64,000 nt of DNA from the NCBI RefSeq assembly GCF_011365745.1, contig NZ_JAAOBY010000003.1, forward strand, positions 124,001-188,000. Direction: 5' to 3'. The notes below the pieces were generated by a model. That model made no database searches and was not told the DNA's origin. It saw nothing but the letters and a program-made list of their open reading frames with translations. Every line of letters starts with the position of its first letter. Position 1 is the stretch's first letter. The DNA comes from Flavobacterium turcicum. GTDB lineage: Bacteria > Bacteroidota > Bacteroidia > Flavobacteriales > Flavobacteriaceae. Shown one piece after another: positions 8,675 through 17,703 of the stretch. The translations under genes were made by a program, and so were the position numbers.

Positions 8675-10493
8675 TAAAATAAATTTTAAAATTAGACCCT
8701 TCTCCTTCGATACTTTCAACTTCAATTTTGCCATTCATAGCCTCCAGTTGATTCTTGGTAATAAACAATCCAATACCCTTTGCATCTTCATTACCATGAA
8801 AGGTTTTGTACATTCCAAAAATTTTATGACCGTTTTTGTTGAGGTTTAGCCCTAGTCCATTGTCTTTAAAATGGAGTACGATATATGGTTCAACTTTTTC
8901 GTATTCAATGTGCAAAGTAGCTGTTTGTTTAGCTGATTTGTATTTGATAGCGTTTGTAAATAAATTTAGTAGAATACTGTCTAAATAGGCAGGGATGGCC
9001 GATACGGTTAAATCCTCGGGAATAGAATCGGTAATAATAATTTTGCTTTCGCGAATAGCGAGACGCAAGGCCATTTTAGTTTTCTCGATTTGCTCTTTTA
9101 ACAGAATTTCTTTTTTCTCAATATTTGTTTTTTGTTGAATGGTAATAATTTCATTCAAATAATCAATCGATTCAGAGAGTTTTTCAGTTCCTTCTTTAAA
9201 TAAATCGAAATAAGATAATTTTTCGTTCACATCATCTGTATTTTCAATTACATCGACAACCATAGCTAAATTGCTTGTGTGTGATCGAATGTTGTGCGAA
9301 ACAATATGGGTGAAATTGAAAAGCTTGTTGTTTTGATTACTAGTAACTTCGAGTAATTTTTTTAGTTCTAATTGCTTTTCAATCCTAGAAGTAACATTAC
9401 GACCTACGCCTATAAAATTGACAAAATTATTTTGAGCATCAAAAGCAGTTGTAATATTGAGTTCGTACCAATATTTTTCGCTCTTTTTATTATAATTTAA
9501 GATTGTAATTTTAATACTTTCTTTGTTTTTTACCGCTTGCCGCAACAGTTTACAAGTTTGAGGATCGGTCTCAGGGCCTATTGATAAATAGCCTGGTTTG
9601 TGACCAATAACTTCGTCCATGCTTAATCCAGTTAAATCAAGATAGGCTTGATTAGCCCAAATAGCAATACCATTTTCGTTAGCAATTACAATTGTGTCAG
9701 TCGTTTCTGAGGCTGCTAGAGAGAGCAAATTCAGTTCTTTTTCTGATTTTTTACGTTCACTGATATCTCGTATATAACATACTAAATAGGTGATGTTATC
9801 AACAATGAATTTTTTTCCGGATGCAATTTCTACCGGTACGAGTTCTCCACATTTAGCTTTTATAACGGTCTCATTTACCGTATATTCATTGCGTTCTAGA
9901 TTGTATTTTAAAAAAAATCGCACCTCTTTGCGTGCTTCTTCTGGAAAAAGCTGCGAATTATGTAAACCTTTTAATTCAGAAATATGGTAACCGGTAAGCT
10001 CTTTTGATCTAGGGTTACAATCTGTGATTAGGCCAGTCGAGGTGTTAATTATAAAAATGGCATCATTGGCACTCGAAAAAATAGACGAAAATTTTTCAAC
10101 ATTAAGCTGTAGCTCATTGATAAGATTTTGTTCATTGGTAATATCTTGAAATGTACCTAGTAAATTAGTTGGCTTTCCATCTTTTTTTTCTACTTGGCAG
10201 ATGCATTCTATGTATCGAATATTGTTTTTTGCAGTGGTAATTTGGAACTTATCATTGAAGGAAATTCCATTTTCAATGGCAAGTTTCATGTGCTCTACAA
10301 TACGATCTCTATTTTCGCCTTCGGTGTAAAAGCGTATTCCACTACCGCGTACAGGCTTAAAGTCAACCGGAAGTTCTAAGATTTTTTTAGTCACCGCATC
10401 CCAAAAAATCTCATTGGTGTCCAAATTCATTTTCCAGATGCCAATCTTAGCTGATTGTGCAGCCTTGAAATAGAGTTCAAGCTTTTCCGTCAT
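8664..10493 (-). CDS. Cytoplasmic PAS-domain sensor histidine kinase
   Basis: 609 residues without membrane segments. Three PAS domains are arranged in series at about 6-120, 130-247 and 253-372; each ends in the PAC-like motif (QDITNEQ, RDISERKK, RNVTSR). The dimerisation/phospho-acceptor helix carries H400 in the motif IVSHNIRSH, followed by a HATPase domain with N-box LFTNAIKY (N514), G1 box DNGLG (544-548) and G2 box KGIGLFITK. It should autophosphorylate on H400 and pass phosphate to the receiver encoded just downstream, whose start lies inside its last codons. The signal is unknown; soluble PAS kinases of this sort often sense redox state, light or small ligands. A TATATTTG promoter element lies about 40 bases before its start. 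Confidence 0.88.
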   Translation of the reverse strand: MTEKLELYFKAAQSAKIGIWKMNLDTNEIFWDAVTKKILELPVDFKPVRGSGIRFYTEGENRDRIVEHMKLAIENGISFNDKFQITTAKNNIRYIECICQVEKKDGKPTNLLGTFQDITNEQNLINELQLNVEKFSSIFSSANDAIFIINTSTGLITDCNPRSKELTGYHISELKGLHNSQLFPEEARKEVRFFLKYNLERNEYTVNETVIKAKCGELVPVEIASGKKFIVDNITYLVCYIRDISERKKSEKELNLLSLAASETTDTIVIANENGIAIWANQAYLDLTGLSMDEVIGHKPGYLSIGPETDPQTCKLLRQAVKNKESIKITILNYNKKSEKYWYELNITTAFDAQNNFVNFIGVGRNVTSRIEKQLELKKLLEVTSNQNNKLFNFTHIVSHNIRSHTSNLAMVVDVIENTDDVNEKLSYFDLFKEGTEKLSESIDYLNEIITIQQKTNIEKKEILLKEQIEKTKMALRLAIRESKIIITDSIPEDLTVSAIPAYLDSILLNLFTNAIKYKSAKQTATLHIEYEKVEPYIVLHFKDNGLGLNLNKNGHKIFGMYKTFHGNEDAKGIGLFITKNQLEAMNGKIEVESIEGEGSNFKIYFNEK

Positions 10494-10793
10494 GGGTAGG
10501 TTTTATATAATTTTAATTTGTTTGGGGCGACCAAATATAAAATTTATATTAAAAGATCCTCCTTTTTTAACACAAAAAGTTAGTTTTTTTACCAATTAAT
10601 TACGAATTTTTTTGTAATTGTTTTCATTTCAGTAGTTTAGGATTGGGTTATTTGTGATTTGAATAATAACTAGTTTTAAAGCATATTTTTGAAGGGTTTT
10701 GACAAAAAATGCTTGTAAAAAAGTGAATATTTCACTTTTGGTCCAACAGCTTGTCTACAGTTTTATTGTAAATTTGTTATAAATCCTTTTAAC
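10494..10793. other. Divergent intergenic region
   Basis: This 300-base, strongly AT-rich stretch separates the PAS kinase from the rightward kinase-like gene and holds no ORF. Facing the kinase gene there is a minus-strand TATATTTG at 10532-10539. Facing the rightward gene there is TAAATTTG at 10769-10776. Both fit the Bacteroidota minus-7 consensus TAnnTTTG, although neither has a TTTG at ideal distance. No operator or hairpin of note was seen. Confidence 0.6.
10769..10776 (+). promoter_or_regulatory. Putative minus-7 element for the rightward kinase-like gene
   Basis: TAAATTTG fits TAnnTTTG and ends 17 bases before the ATG at 10794. A TTG lies at 10751-10753, but the spacer of 15 is shorter than usual. 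Confidence 0.35.
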
Positions 10794-11858
10794 ATGAGTG
10801 AGCCAATTATGGTTTTTAAAAAGCCATCGTATCCTGTCAATTCAGCGCTGTTAGAGTACCTTGAACGCTTTGATCGTCTGTCTGAAGTATCTGTTTTTTA
10901 TGATGATTTGCTGCGTTTTTCGGGCTCGGTTACTGTGTATGATAGAAATGATCAGGATACGTTATGGATTAGAGTGTATTACAGTGAATTTGAGCGCGAA
11001 GAAATTGACTTAAATTTAAAAAAAATCTATTCTTTATTACACTCTGATGGAAATTTGAGTATCATCAAGTTTTTAAATATTGACTCTATTGATTATTGTA
11101 CGTTTGGTAATTCAAAACCGTTTCGAATAAAGGTTCGAAATATTCTAAACGACAACTACACGCATTTTTATGTCAAAAAAGCCGATGCTTCGAGGATTTA
11201 CGGACTAGAGTTAGAGCATATTTTATCACCAGATAAAATCAATTTTTTGGTTTATAAAGATACTCTTATCGAAGAGCATATTATGGGAATTCCCGGAGAT
11301 GTTTTTATCAAAACCCTTTTGCAAGAGCGCTCTGAAACTGAAAAAGCACAAATTGCTAAAGAGTTTGTAAAATTCAATGAGCGTTGTATGATTCGTTTGC
11401 TAGGTGACATGCGCTCCTATAATTATGTTATTGTTCCGATACACGATTTTGATCATGTGGTGTATAAAATTCGAGCAATTGATTTTGATCAGCAATGTTA
11501 CGAAGGCAATTTTAAAGTGTATCGTCCGCAATTTTTCAAGGAGAATTATCCGATGGTAAAATTAGTGAAAGACAAATTGCAAGAAAGTTCGATTGAGCAA
11601 TACAAAGATGAAGAACGTGCAGTTTTGGCCAAACGAATTCTGTCGGCCGAAAACCGTATTAATCGTTTGCTCGAAATTATGGGCGAAGACGAATTGGCAC
11701 CTGAGGCTCATTTGCAACAGCTCAAAATGGAATTGTATCGCTACACAAATGACATGAATTTTAAAAAAGCAAAATCAATGGGAACTGTTATGTCGGCCGC
11801 TTTTGAGTTCATTATTCGGAATTTCAAAAACACCAATTTGTTTAAAAATAAAATGTAA
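10794..11858 (+). CDS. Conserved hypothetical protein with atypical kinase-like motifs
   Basis: 354 residues, soluble, no signal peptide. I do not recognise a named family. The order of motifs is suggestive of a protein-kinase-like fold: a beta-strand lysine (YVKK, K128/K129), acidic residues in the next helix (E139, E141), a hinge-like LIEEHIMGIPGD, then GDMRSYN at 204-210 (a D-x4-N like the catalytic loop of HipA, FAM20 and WaaP-type kinases) followed 20 residues later by AIDFD (D230, D232) in the place of the DFG aspartate. The C-terminal 100 residues are helical. Related proteins are, from memory, common in flavobacteria as hypothetical proteins. The kinase reading is inference from spacing only. 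It stands alone, with a lipoprotein gene 58 bases downstream. Confidence 0.75.
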   Translation: MSEPIMVFKKPSYPVNSALLEYLERFDRLSEVSVFYDDLLRFSGSVTVYDRNDQDTLWIRVYYSEFEREEIDLNLKKIYSLLHSDGNLSIIKFLNIDSIDYCTFGNSKPFRIKVRNILNDNYTHFYVKKADASRIYGLELEHILSPDKINFLVYKDTLIEEHIMGIPGDVFIKTLLQERSETEKAQIAKEFVKFNERCMIRLLGDMRSYNYVIVPIHDFDHVVYKIRAIDFDQQCYEGNFKVYRPQFFKENYPMVKLVKDKLQESSIEQYKDEERAVLAKRILSAENRINRLLEIMGEDELAPEAHLQQLKMELYRYTNDMNFKKAKSMGTVMSAAFEFIIRNFKNTNLFKNKM

Positions 11859-11916
11859 CGGAGTACCGTTTCCTAAATATAACAACTAAAATAAAGGTTA
11901 GATAAAAAAATCGAGT

Positions 11917-12792
11917 ATGAAAAAACATTGGATACCAATTATAGCGCTTCTAGCTGGAGCCTGTCAAGTAGATTCAACTGTATTGCAAGAACAATTCGAG
12001 CTTCCAAAAAAGTTAAAGGAAGTTTCAGGAATCACTTTTGATAACAAAGCGGAAATGCTTTGGGCGCTTGCAGACAGCGGCAATCCTAATAAGATTTATG
12101 GTTTGGATAAAAATGGGTCAATTGCCAAGACCTGCGAAATTACCAATGCTACCAATACCGATTGGGAAGATATTACTCAGGATAAAGAGGGCAATATTTA
12201 CATCGGTGATTTTGGAAATAATGATAATGAGCGCAAGGATTTGGTGATTTATAAAGTAGATCATTCGTCTTTAACGGATGGCGAAACAAATGCAGCCTAC
12301 GAAATTGCTTTTTATTATCCGGAGCAAAACGATTTTCCACCTTCCAAGAAAGAACTTTTGTACGATGTGGAAGGTTTTTTTGAGCACCAAGGGTATTTTT
12401 ATTTGTTTACCAAAAACCGCAGTAAAAATTTTGATGGCACAGCTCTATTGTATCGAGTGCCTAACAAAGCTGGAACTCATGCAGCGGTATTGTTAGGTTC
12501 CTTAAAAACTTGCGACAATTATAATCATTGCGCGATAACAAGCGCTACAATAAGTCCTGACGGGGCAAAAGTTGCTTTACTCACGCACGATAAACTAATT
12601 CTTTTGGAGGGTTATTCCAATGGGAATTTTTTAAACGGAACACAAACTACTTTAGAGCTTGGTCACTTTTCGCAAAAAGAGTCGGCCGTATTTATTGATC
12701 CTGAAACGATTCTGATTGCTGATGAAAAAGCAGGAAGCGATGGCGGAAAACTATATATAACAAGTTTAAAAAAGTTAAAATCCAAATCCTAA
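11917..12792 (+). CDS. Beta-propeller-like lipoprotein
   Basis: 291 residues. Residues 1-16 form a lipoprotein signal with lipobox LLAGAC, so C16 becomes the lipidated N-terminus. The mature part has repeated strand motifs: LKEVSGITFD, LWALADSG, NTDWEDITQDKEGNIYIGDFG, then YDVEGFF and TISPDGAKVALLTHD. This sequence style matches SdiA-regulated-like or esterase-like phytase propellers, in which WEDI and GDFGN motifs recur. No catalytic residue set can be assigned with confidence. The reading frame runs 18 bases into the 3' end of the convergent metallophosphatase gene, so the two transcripts overlap tail to tail. Location: periplasm, attached to a membrane. Confidence 0.8.
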   Translation: MKKHWIPIIALLAGACQVDSTVLQEQFELPKKLKEVSGITFDNKAEMLWALADSGNPNKIYGLDKNGSIAKTCEITNATNTDWEDITQDKEGNIYIGDFGNNDNERKDLVIYKVDHSSLTDGETNAAYEIAFYYPEQNDFPPSKKELLYDVEGFFEHQGYFYLFTKNRSKNFDGTALLYRVPNKAGTHAAVLLGSLKTCDNYNHCAITSATISPDGAKVALLTHDKLILLEGYSNGNFLNGTQTTLELGHFSQKESAVFIDPETILIADEKAGSDGGKLYITSLKKLKSKS

Positions 12793-15700
12793 ACCAAAAG
12801 CGATGCGCGCTGGCTCACCGTTGCTTTTAAAATAGGTGAGTCTGGCCGTTAGCACATTGAGTCCGTTCAACCATACACCGCCACCAACTGATTGATGCCA
12901 TTTGTCTGATTCTTCTCCTTTCAGCCAAACGCGGCCGTAATCGTAGCCAGCCAAAACTCCAAAACTCATCGGGATAATACTGCGTTTAATTTTTCCGATG
13001 TTAAAACGTAAATCACTACTTTGATAAAACGATTGGTTTCCTAAGAATCGTTCGTTTCTAAAACCTCGCAAATCATAATCTCCGCCCAAAGTGGCACCTT
13101 GATAAAACTCAAAGTTAGAGTTTAATACGTGTTTGGCTTTTACAATTGTAGCTAGTACAACCTTACCTTTGGCATCAATTTTATGATTAAAATTCAGTTT
13201 ACTTTCAACCGTTGGGAAATTACGCTTGCTATCTTCGAGGTTTGTTTTCCAGCTTCCGCTAATACTAAATCCCATTCCCATTGAAGGAAATGCAGGTTCA
13301 TCATAGTTTTCAAAACTATATTTAACCATTGCTCCCGCAAAATGCTGATTGGTAAAAACCTCAGGTCGCACTTGAGTTGAATTTTCAATAAAACGGTTGG
13401 GAGTTTCTTCAACATTGATGCTTTCGTACACGGTTTGTATTTGAAATGTACCACCAAACAAGCCAATTTTTTTAAGTGAGGGCATTACCTTTAAGATTCT
13501 AATTTTTACCCTATTGAAATCACGCCCAAAATCTTCTTCATTATTTCTAGTCTCATTTCCATAACCAAAATAGTTGATAGAGAAGTTCGGACTTGTAAAT
13601 CGTCCTTCAACATCGGCGTCCCATTTACCAAAAAGCTTTGGGAATTTACCGTTGTAAATGACCTCATAACCACTAGTAGCAAAGTAATAGTTGGTTTTTA
13701 AAGTATGTTTTTGAGTGTACGGATTCTGTTTGTAATCGTTCACGATGTAACCCGTTACAATTCCTAGTTTGATGCCGTCATCAGGGTTAAAACCAATATT
13801 AGGTAAGCCTGTAAAATAATTGTAATTTGGTTTTTTGTAGTTGTATAAATTGCTATCATAATTATCCGTAATGCGCATGCTTGTTTTGGCATCAACTTGG
13901 TAATTGTTGTTTTTACTTTTAAAATCGTGAATTTTAACGTTCTCGCCTTTTTCTACTTGGTAAGTATCCTCGTTTTGGCCACCAATTAAACGTATTTTTA
14001 TTTTGGACGATGATGTACCTGTAACTTGAAATTCGTCATCATCATCAAGACCATAAATCCATATTTTTTTGGTAGTATTGTCTGAAAATTGCTTGCTGTA
14101 TTGCAGTTCATCACCAGACTTTTTCTTTCTAAAAACTGCGACTTCAACTTGGTTTTTAGTGTTTTTCCGAATTTCAAATCGGTCTTTTTTATCCGTACCA
14201 ACCAATAAAACGGTATGTTGTAACACTTTGTAATAGGTTTCTGCACCAAGCAACAATTGTTTTTTACGTTTTCTTAGTTTTGTTATGATAGATTCAATGG
14301 TGACGTCTTGAACTTCTTGTGGTAGAGAATTAAAGGCCTTGTCTATAGCTTCATCTGTTAATTCGTTTTGAATGAAAGTGGCTTCTTGCATCCAATTTGC
14401 CAAAGTACTAGTTTTTAAAAAAGCCAAATCAAGCGGGTAGGCCTCGCGGCTCATAATTTTTACTTTTTTTAAATGGTCTTTAAACGTTTGCATGTGTCGC
14501 AACTGCACGTTATTCATCAATACAAATACCAAAGTACCATCGTATTTGCTAAAAGCTTGATCACGATCCCTAGGAATGGGTTTATAAATTATTTTTTCAC
14601 CCACACGGTATTCGCCCCAGCGCCATTGGTCTTCGTGACGATCCCAATCACCAATTAAAATATCAAACAAACGCGCTCTGATATAGGCATTTTCGTCAAC
14701 GGCATATTTTTCGTCTTTTCGTAAGTTCTTTAAAACATCATCAGTACCTACAATGGCGGTAGGAGAACCAAAACTTTTTACGCCAAGTTGGCTATCGGTT
14801 GGGCGTTCTTCAACGAGATATAGTTCGTCACCATACTGTTCATTAAAATTTCCTAATGCCGCGTGCTTCGGGACATAAAATAATTTTGGATTGGTATGCG
14901 CTACCCCAATTGTTTCAGCCAAGTTTCCAACAGCAAACGGAGTGTAAGGATGTGCAGTGGTGTAAAAGTCAGCGAGTAAACTTTCGGCATAAGTGTTTTC
15001 AAACTCATCTTGAATGAATTGTTTTTTAAAAGCAACAGCTTGGAGGAAGCGTGTTGTACTTTTCTTCATGCCGCGCATTACGTACTCGCGTTCGTTGCGG
15101 TCAAGTAAACGCAAGGAGTTGGATTGGTGTCCGCCGCCTGCGCGTTTGGGCGTAAGTCCGCCTAAAAGTGAATCTAAGGTTGCTGTAGGTACAGTAATGG
15201 GTTGGCTATAATAGGTTCTGTAATGTTTACCAAAGAAAAAACGGTATAAACTTGACTTTTTTGTTTGCGAGGCGTTATATATTTGAATAGTTGTTTGCTT
15301 AGGAAAATTTTCAGCTAAACTTTTAATATCATAATCCTGCTTAGCTGTGCTGATTTGTTTTTCGAAAAGAAGTTTTTCTTGATGATTTTCGATTCCGAAA
15401 AAAGCAACTTTCGAAGCTCCGTTTTCGAAAATAGACAACTTGGCAAAACCATTTTTTCCGTATGAAAAATCGTTTGGAAAAACAGCCTTTGCGGCTTCAA
15501 ATTTAGAGCCAGCGCCGCTAATTATTTGTTTGATATTGTCTTTTTCGAGGTATTGTAAATTGTGGTCGTGACCGGAAACAACAATAACATTTGCGTGACT
15601 TTGCAGCAAGGTTTTTACTCTTTTTGTAAAAAGATCATACGGTTTGTTTTGTAAATCTTGCGGACTTATTCCAGATGTTTTTCGGATTAAATTAATCAAT

Positions 15701-16506
15701 GAGCCAATTATTGGTAACGGAATTTTCTTTTCAAGTGGGAACAATTGCTTTTGAAATGAAAATTGTCCGCCATGTGATCCGTTGCTCATCAGTGGATGGT
15801 GAACGGCTAGGACGACTGTTTTATCTTGATTTTTTACCAAAATGCTTTCTAGTTCGGTAAAGAAATCTTCACGCGTTTTGATGCTGCATTCATCGTTTAT
15901 GGTAGGATGCTTATCCCAATTTTCTAAAAACCATTGGCTGTCAATGGTAACTAAAGTTAGGTTGTGGTTCAGTTCTAAGTCTTCAATAGCACAACTTTTA
16001 CTTGGTAAAAAAGATTTTTTATTATTTAGGTAATTGGTAACAAATTGAGCTTGACGTTCTAATCCTTTTAAACCGCTGTACCAATCGTGATTGCCCGGAA
16101 TAAAGATGGTTGATCCCTTAAAATTTTTAGACAAATCGAGTTGTTTGGTCAGTTTGTCCTCGGCAATTAATCGTTCATTGGTAAATTCATGATCAGGTAG
16201 GCCTTTTGGATAAATATTATCGCCCAAAAATAGCAAAGTACTTTTTTTAGGTGCTTTTGAAAGTTGTTTTTGAAGTAATTGTAGCGTTTCTTGCGCTTGT
16301 TTTTCGTTGGTATTTCCTGCATCGCCAATTAAAAAAAAGGTATGGGCAATTTTTGAACTATCAACTGCGTTTTGAGTTGGGTTTTTGCTGTTTTTGCCAT
16401 ATTGTGCATGATATGTGGCACACGATTGAATGATGAATATTAGGACACTTAAAAAAAGAACTCGTTTAATCAAAGCTTTAAAACGGCTAACTGAAAATAA
16501 TTTCAT
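12775..16506 (-). CDS. Lipoprotein fusion of metallophosphatase, kinase-like middle and Omp85/BamA-type barrel
   Basis: 1243 residues. A signal with lipobox IIQSCA gives lipidated C29. Residues 55-375 are a calcineurin-like metallophosphoesterase with its whole metal set: IGDAGN (D62), LGDNIYP (D96), GNHDWY (N139, H140), HHPL (H236, H237) and GHDHN (H313, H315). The middle region (about 415-760) is unassigned but contains YVMRGMKK at 475-482, GDWDRHEDQW at 619-628 and PRDRDQ at 645-650, resembling the lysine, catalytic loop and metal aspartate of FAM20/HipA-type kinases. From about 930 to the last residue F1243 the chain is beta-rich with outer-membrane barrel strands and the DLRGFR motif of Omp85/surface-antigen proteins. 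Family knowledge: metallophosphatase-barrel fusions occur across Bacteroidota; their substrate is not known. Location: outer membrane. Confidence 0.85.
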   Translation of the reverse strand: MKLFSVSRFKALIKRVLFLSVLIFIIQSCATYHAQYGKNSKNPTQNAVDSSKIAHTFFLIGDAGNTNEKQAQETLQLLQKQLSKAPKKSTLLFLGDNIYPKGLPDHEFTNERLIAEDKLTKQLDLSKNFKGSTIFIPGNHDWYSGLKGLERQAQFVTNYLNNKKSFLPSKSCAIEDLELNHNLTLVTIDSQWFLENWDKHPTINDECSIKTREDFFTELESILVKNQDKTVVLAVHHPLMSNGSHGGQFSFQKQLFPLEKKIPLPIIGSLINLIRKTSGISPQDLQNKPYDLFTKRVKTLLQSHANVIVVSGHDHNLQYLEKDNIKQIISGAGSKFEAAKAVFPNDFSYGKNGFAKLSIFENGASKVAFFGIENHQEKLLFEKQISTAKQDYDIKSLAENFPKQTTIQIYNASQTKKSSLYRFFFGKHYRTYYSQPITVPTATLDSLLGGLTPKRAGGGHQSNSLRLLDRNEREYVMRGMKKSTTRFLQAVAFKKQFIQDEFENTYAESLLADFYTTAHPYTPFAVGNLAETIGVAHTNPKLFYVPKHAALGNFNEQYGDELYLVEERPTDSQLGVKSFGSPTAIVGTDDVLKNLRKDEKYAVDENAYIRARLFDILIGDWDRHEDQWRWGEYRVGEKIIYKPIPRDRDQAFSKYDGTLVFVLMNNVQLRHMQTFKDHLKKVKIMSREAYPLDLAFLKTSTLANWMQEATFIQNELTDEAIDKAFNSLPQEVQDVTIESIITKLRKRKKQLLLGAETYYKVLQHTVLLVGTDKKDRFEIRKNTKNQVEVAVFRKKKSGDELQYSKQFSDNTTKKIWIYGLDDDDEFQVTGTSSSKIKIRLIGGQNEDTYQVEKGENVKIHDFKSKNNNYQVDAKTSMRITDNYDSNLYNYKKPNYNYFTGLPNIGFNPDDGIKLGIVTGYIVNDYKQNPYTQKHTLKTNYYFATSGYEVIYNGKFPKLFGKWDADVEGRFTSPNFSINYFGYGNETRNNEEDFGRDFNRVKIRILKVMPSLKKIGLFGGTFQIQTVYESINVEETPNRFIENSTQVRPEVFTNQHFAGAMVKYSFENYDEPAFPSMGMGFSISGSWKTNLEDSKRNFPTVESKLNFNHKIDAKGKVVLATIVKAKHVLNSNFEFYQGATLGGDYDLRGFRNERFLGNQSFYQSSDLRFNIGKIKRSIIPMSFGVLAGYDYGRVWLKGEESDKWHQSVGGGVWLNGLNVLTARLTYFKSNGEPARIAFGLGFGF

Positions 16507-16531
16507 AATTTAGTTGAGTAAAAATACATCC

Positions 16532-17701
16532 ATGAATTTAATAGAACAAGCCAAAGAATTCGTAGAAAAACAGTTCAAAGATAAACTTTCTAATTCATAT
16601 ACCTATCATAATATCAGTCATACAAAAGATGTTGTGGCCGCTGTTGAAATTATTGCTGCACATGAAGGTGTAACGGAGAAAGAGCTAGAAATGTTGCTTC
16701 TTGCTGCTTGGTTTCATGATATGGGTTATATCAATGGCTGTCAAAAACACGAAGAGAGTAGTGTAGTGTTTCTTAAGGAGTTTTTAGCCACACAACCCAA
16801 CTTGCTTGCTTATCAAGAACAAGTTGCACAACTCATCATGACAACGGTTTACAGCTATGAACCGCAAAATAAATTAGAAAAAATTATCAAGGATGCCGAT
16901 TATTACCATCTTTCAAAACGAGAATATGTAGATTCTTGTGGTGCATTGCGCGCAGAATGGCATAATTTAGATCAAAAAACATTTTCTGATGCTGAGTGGT
17001 GGCAAGAAAATTTAAACTTTCTTGCAAACAAACACCAATATTACACCACATTTGCCATTGCTAATTGGCAACCGTTAAAAGATAAAAACAAGAAAAGATT
17101 GCAAAAGAAAATTGATAAATCAAAATCAAAAGAGGAAATAGTGGTTGCTGAAAATCGTAAAAAAGAAGAAAAGCCCGATCGAGCTGTTGATACTTTGTTT
17201 AGAGTCACGCTCAACAATCATACGACATTGAGCGGGATTGCGGATAGTAAAGCCAATATTTTACTATCTGTAAATGCTATTATTATTTCGATCGCGCTTT
17301 CTATTTTGATCCCAAAATTAGATAGTCCTAAAAATGTGCATTTGATGATCCCAACATTCATCATGTTGATGTCAAGTGTCACCACTATCATTTTTGCTAT
17401 TTTATCGACACGCCCAAAGGTGACGAAAGGTGTTTTTTCGCGCCAAGATATTGAGAATCAAAAAGTCAATTTGCTTTTCTTTGGGAATTTCTATAAAATG
17501 CCACTCGAAGAGTACCAATGGGCAATGAACGAGATGATGAAAGACAAGGATTATTTATACAATTCAATGATTAAAGATTTGTATTATTTAGGTGTAGTGC
17601 TCGAAAAAAAATACCGCCTTTTGCGATTGACCTACAATTTTTTCATGATCGGAATTATTGTCTCCGTAATTGCGTTTGTCATCGCTTTTAAAATGGTATA
17701 A
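16532..17701 (+). CDS. HD-domain protein fused to a PycTM (DUF5706) membrane effector domain
   Basis: 389 residues from the ATG at 16532; a TTG six codons upstream is less likely. The N-terminal half is an HD phosphohydrolase: H30 in NISHTKD, the H62-D63 doublet in AWFHDMGY, and D121 in IKDADYY. A charged linker (about 185-215) leads to a PycTM domain with the hallmark stretch FRVTLNNHTTLSGIADSKAN at 223-242, followed by membrane segments at about 243-261, 271-293 and 366-387. Stand-alone PycTM proteins are the membrane-disrupting effectors of Pycsar antiphage systems, activated by cyclic UMP or CMP. No pyrimidine cyclase gene is nearby, and HD-PycTM fusions are widespread in flavobacteria, so a housekeeping role in cyclic-nucleotide sensing or turnover is also possible. 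Confidence 0.85.
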   Translation: MNLIEQAKEFVEKQFKDKLSNSYTYHNISHTKDVVAAVEIIAAHEGVTEKELEMLLLAAWFHDMGYINGCQKHEESSVVFLKEFLATQPNLLAYQEQVAQLIMTTVYSYEPQNKLEKIIKDADYYHLSKREYVDSCGALRAEWHNLDQKTFSDAEWWQENLNFLANKHQYYTTFAIANWQPLKDKNKKRLQKKIDKSKSKEEIVVAENRKKEEKPDRAVDTLFRVTLNNHTTLSGIADSKANILLSVNAIIISIALSILIPKLDSPKNVHLMIPTFIMLMSSVTTIIFAILSTRPKVTKGVFSRQDIENQKVNLLFFGNFYKMPLEEYQWAMNEMMKDKDYLYNSMIKDLYYLGVVLEKKYRLLRLTYNFFMIGIIVSVIAFVIAFKMV

Positions 17702-17703
17702 CA

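Noticed and set aside
16514..16531. TTG start extending the HD-PycTM protein by six residues
   Set aside because: The ATG at 16532 is the more usual start and the extra residues carry no family signal.
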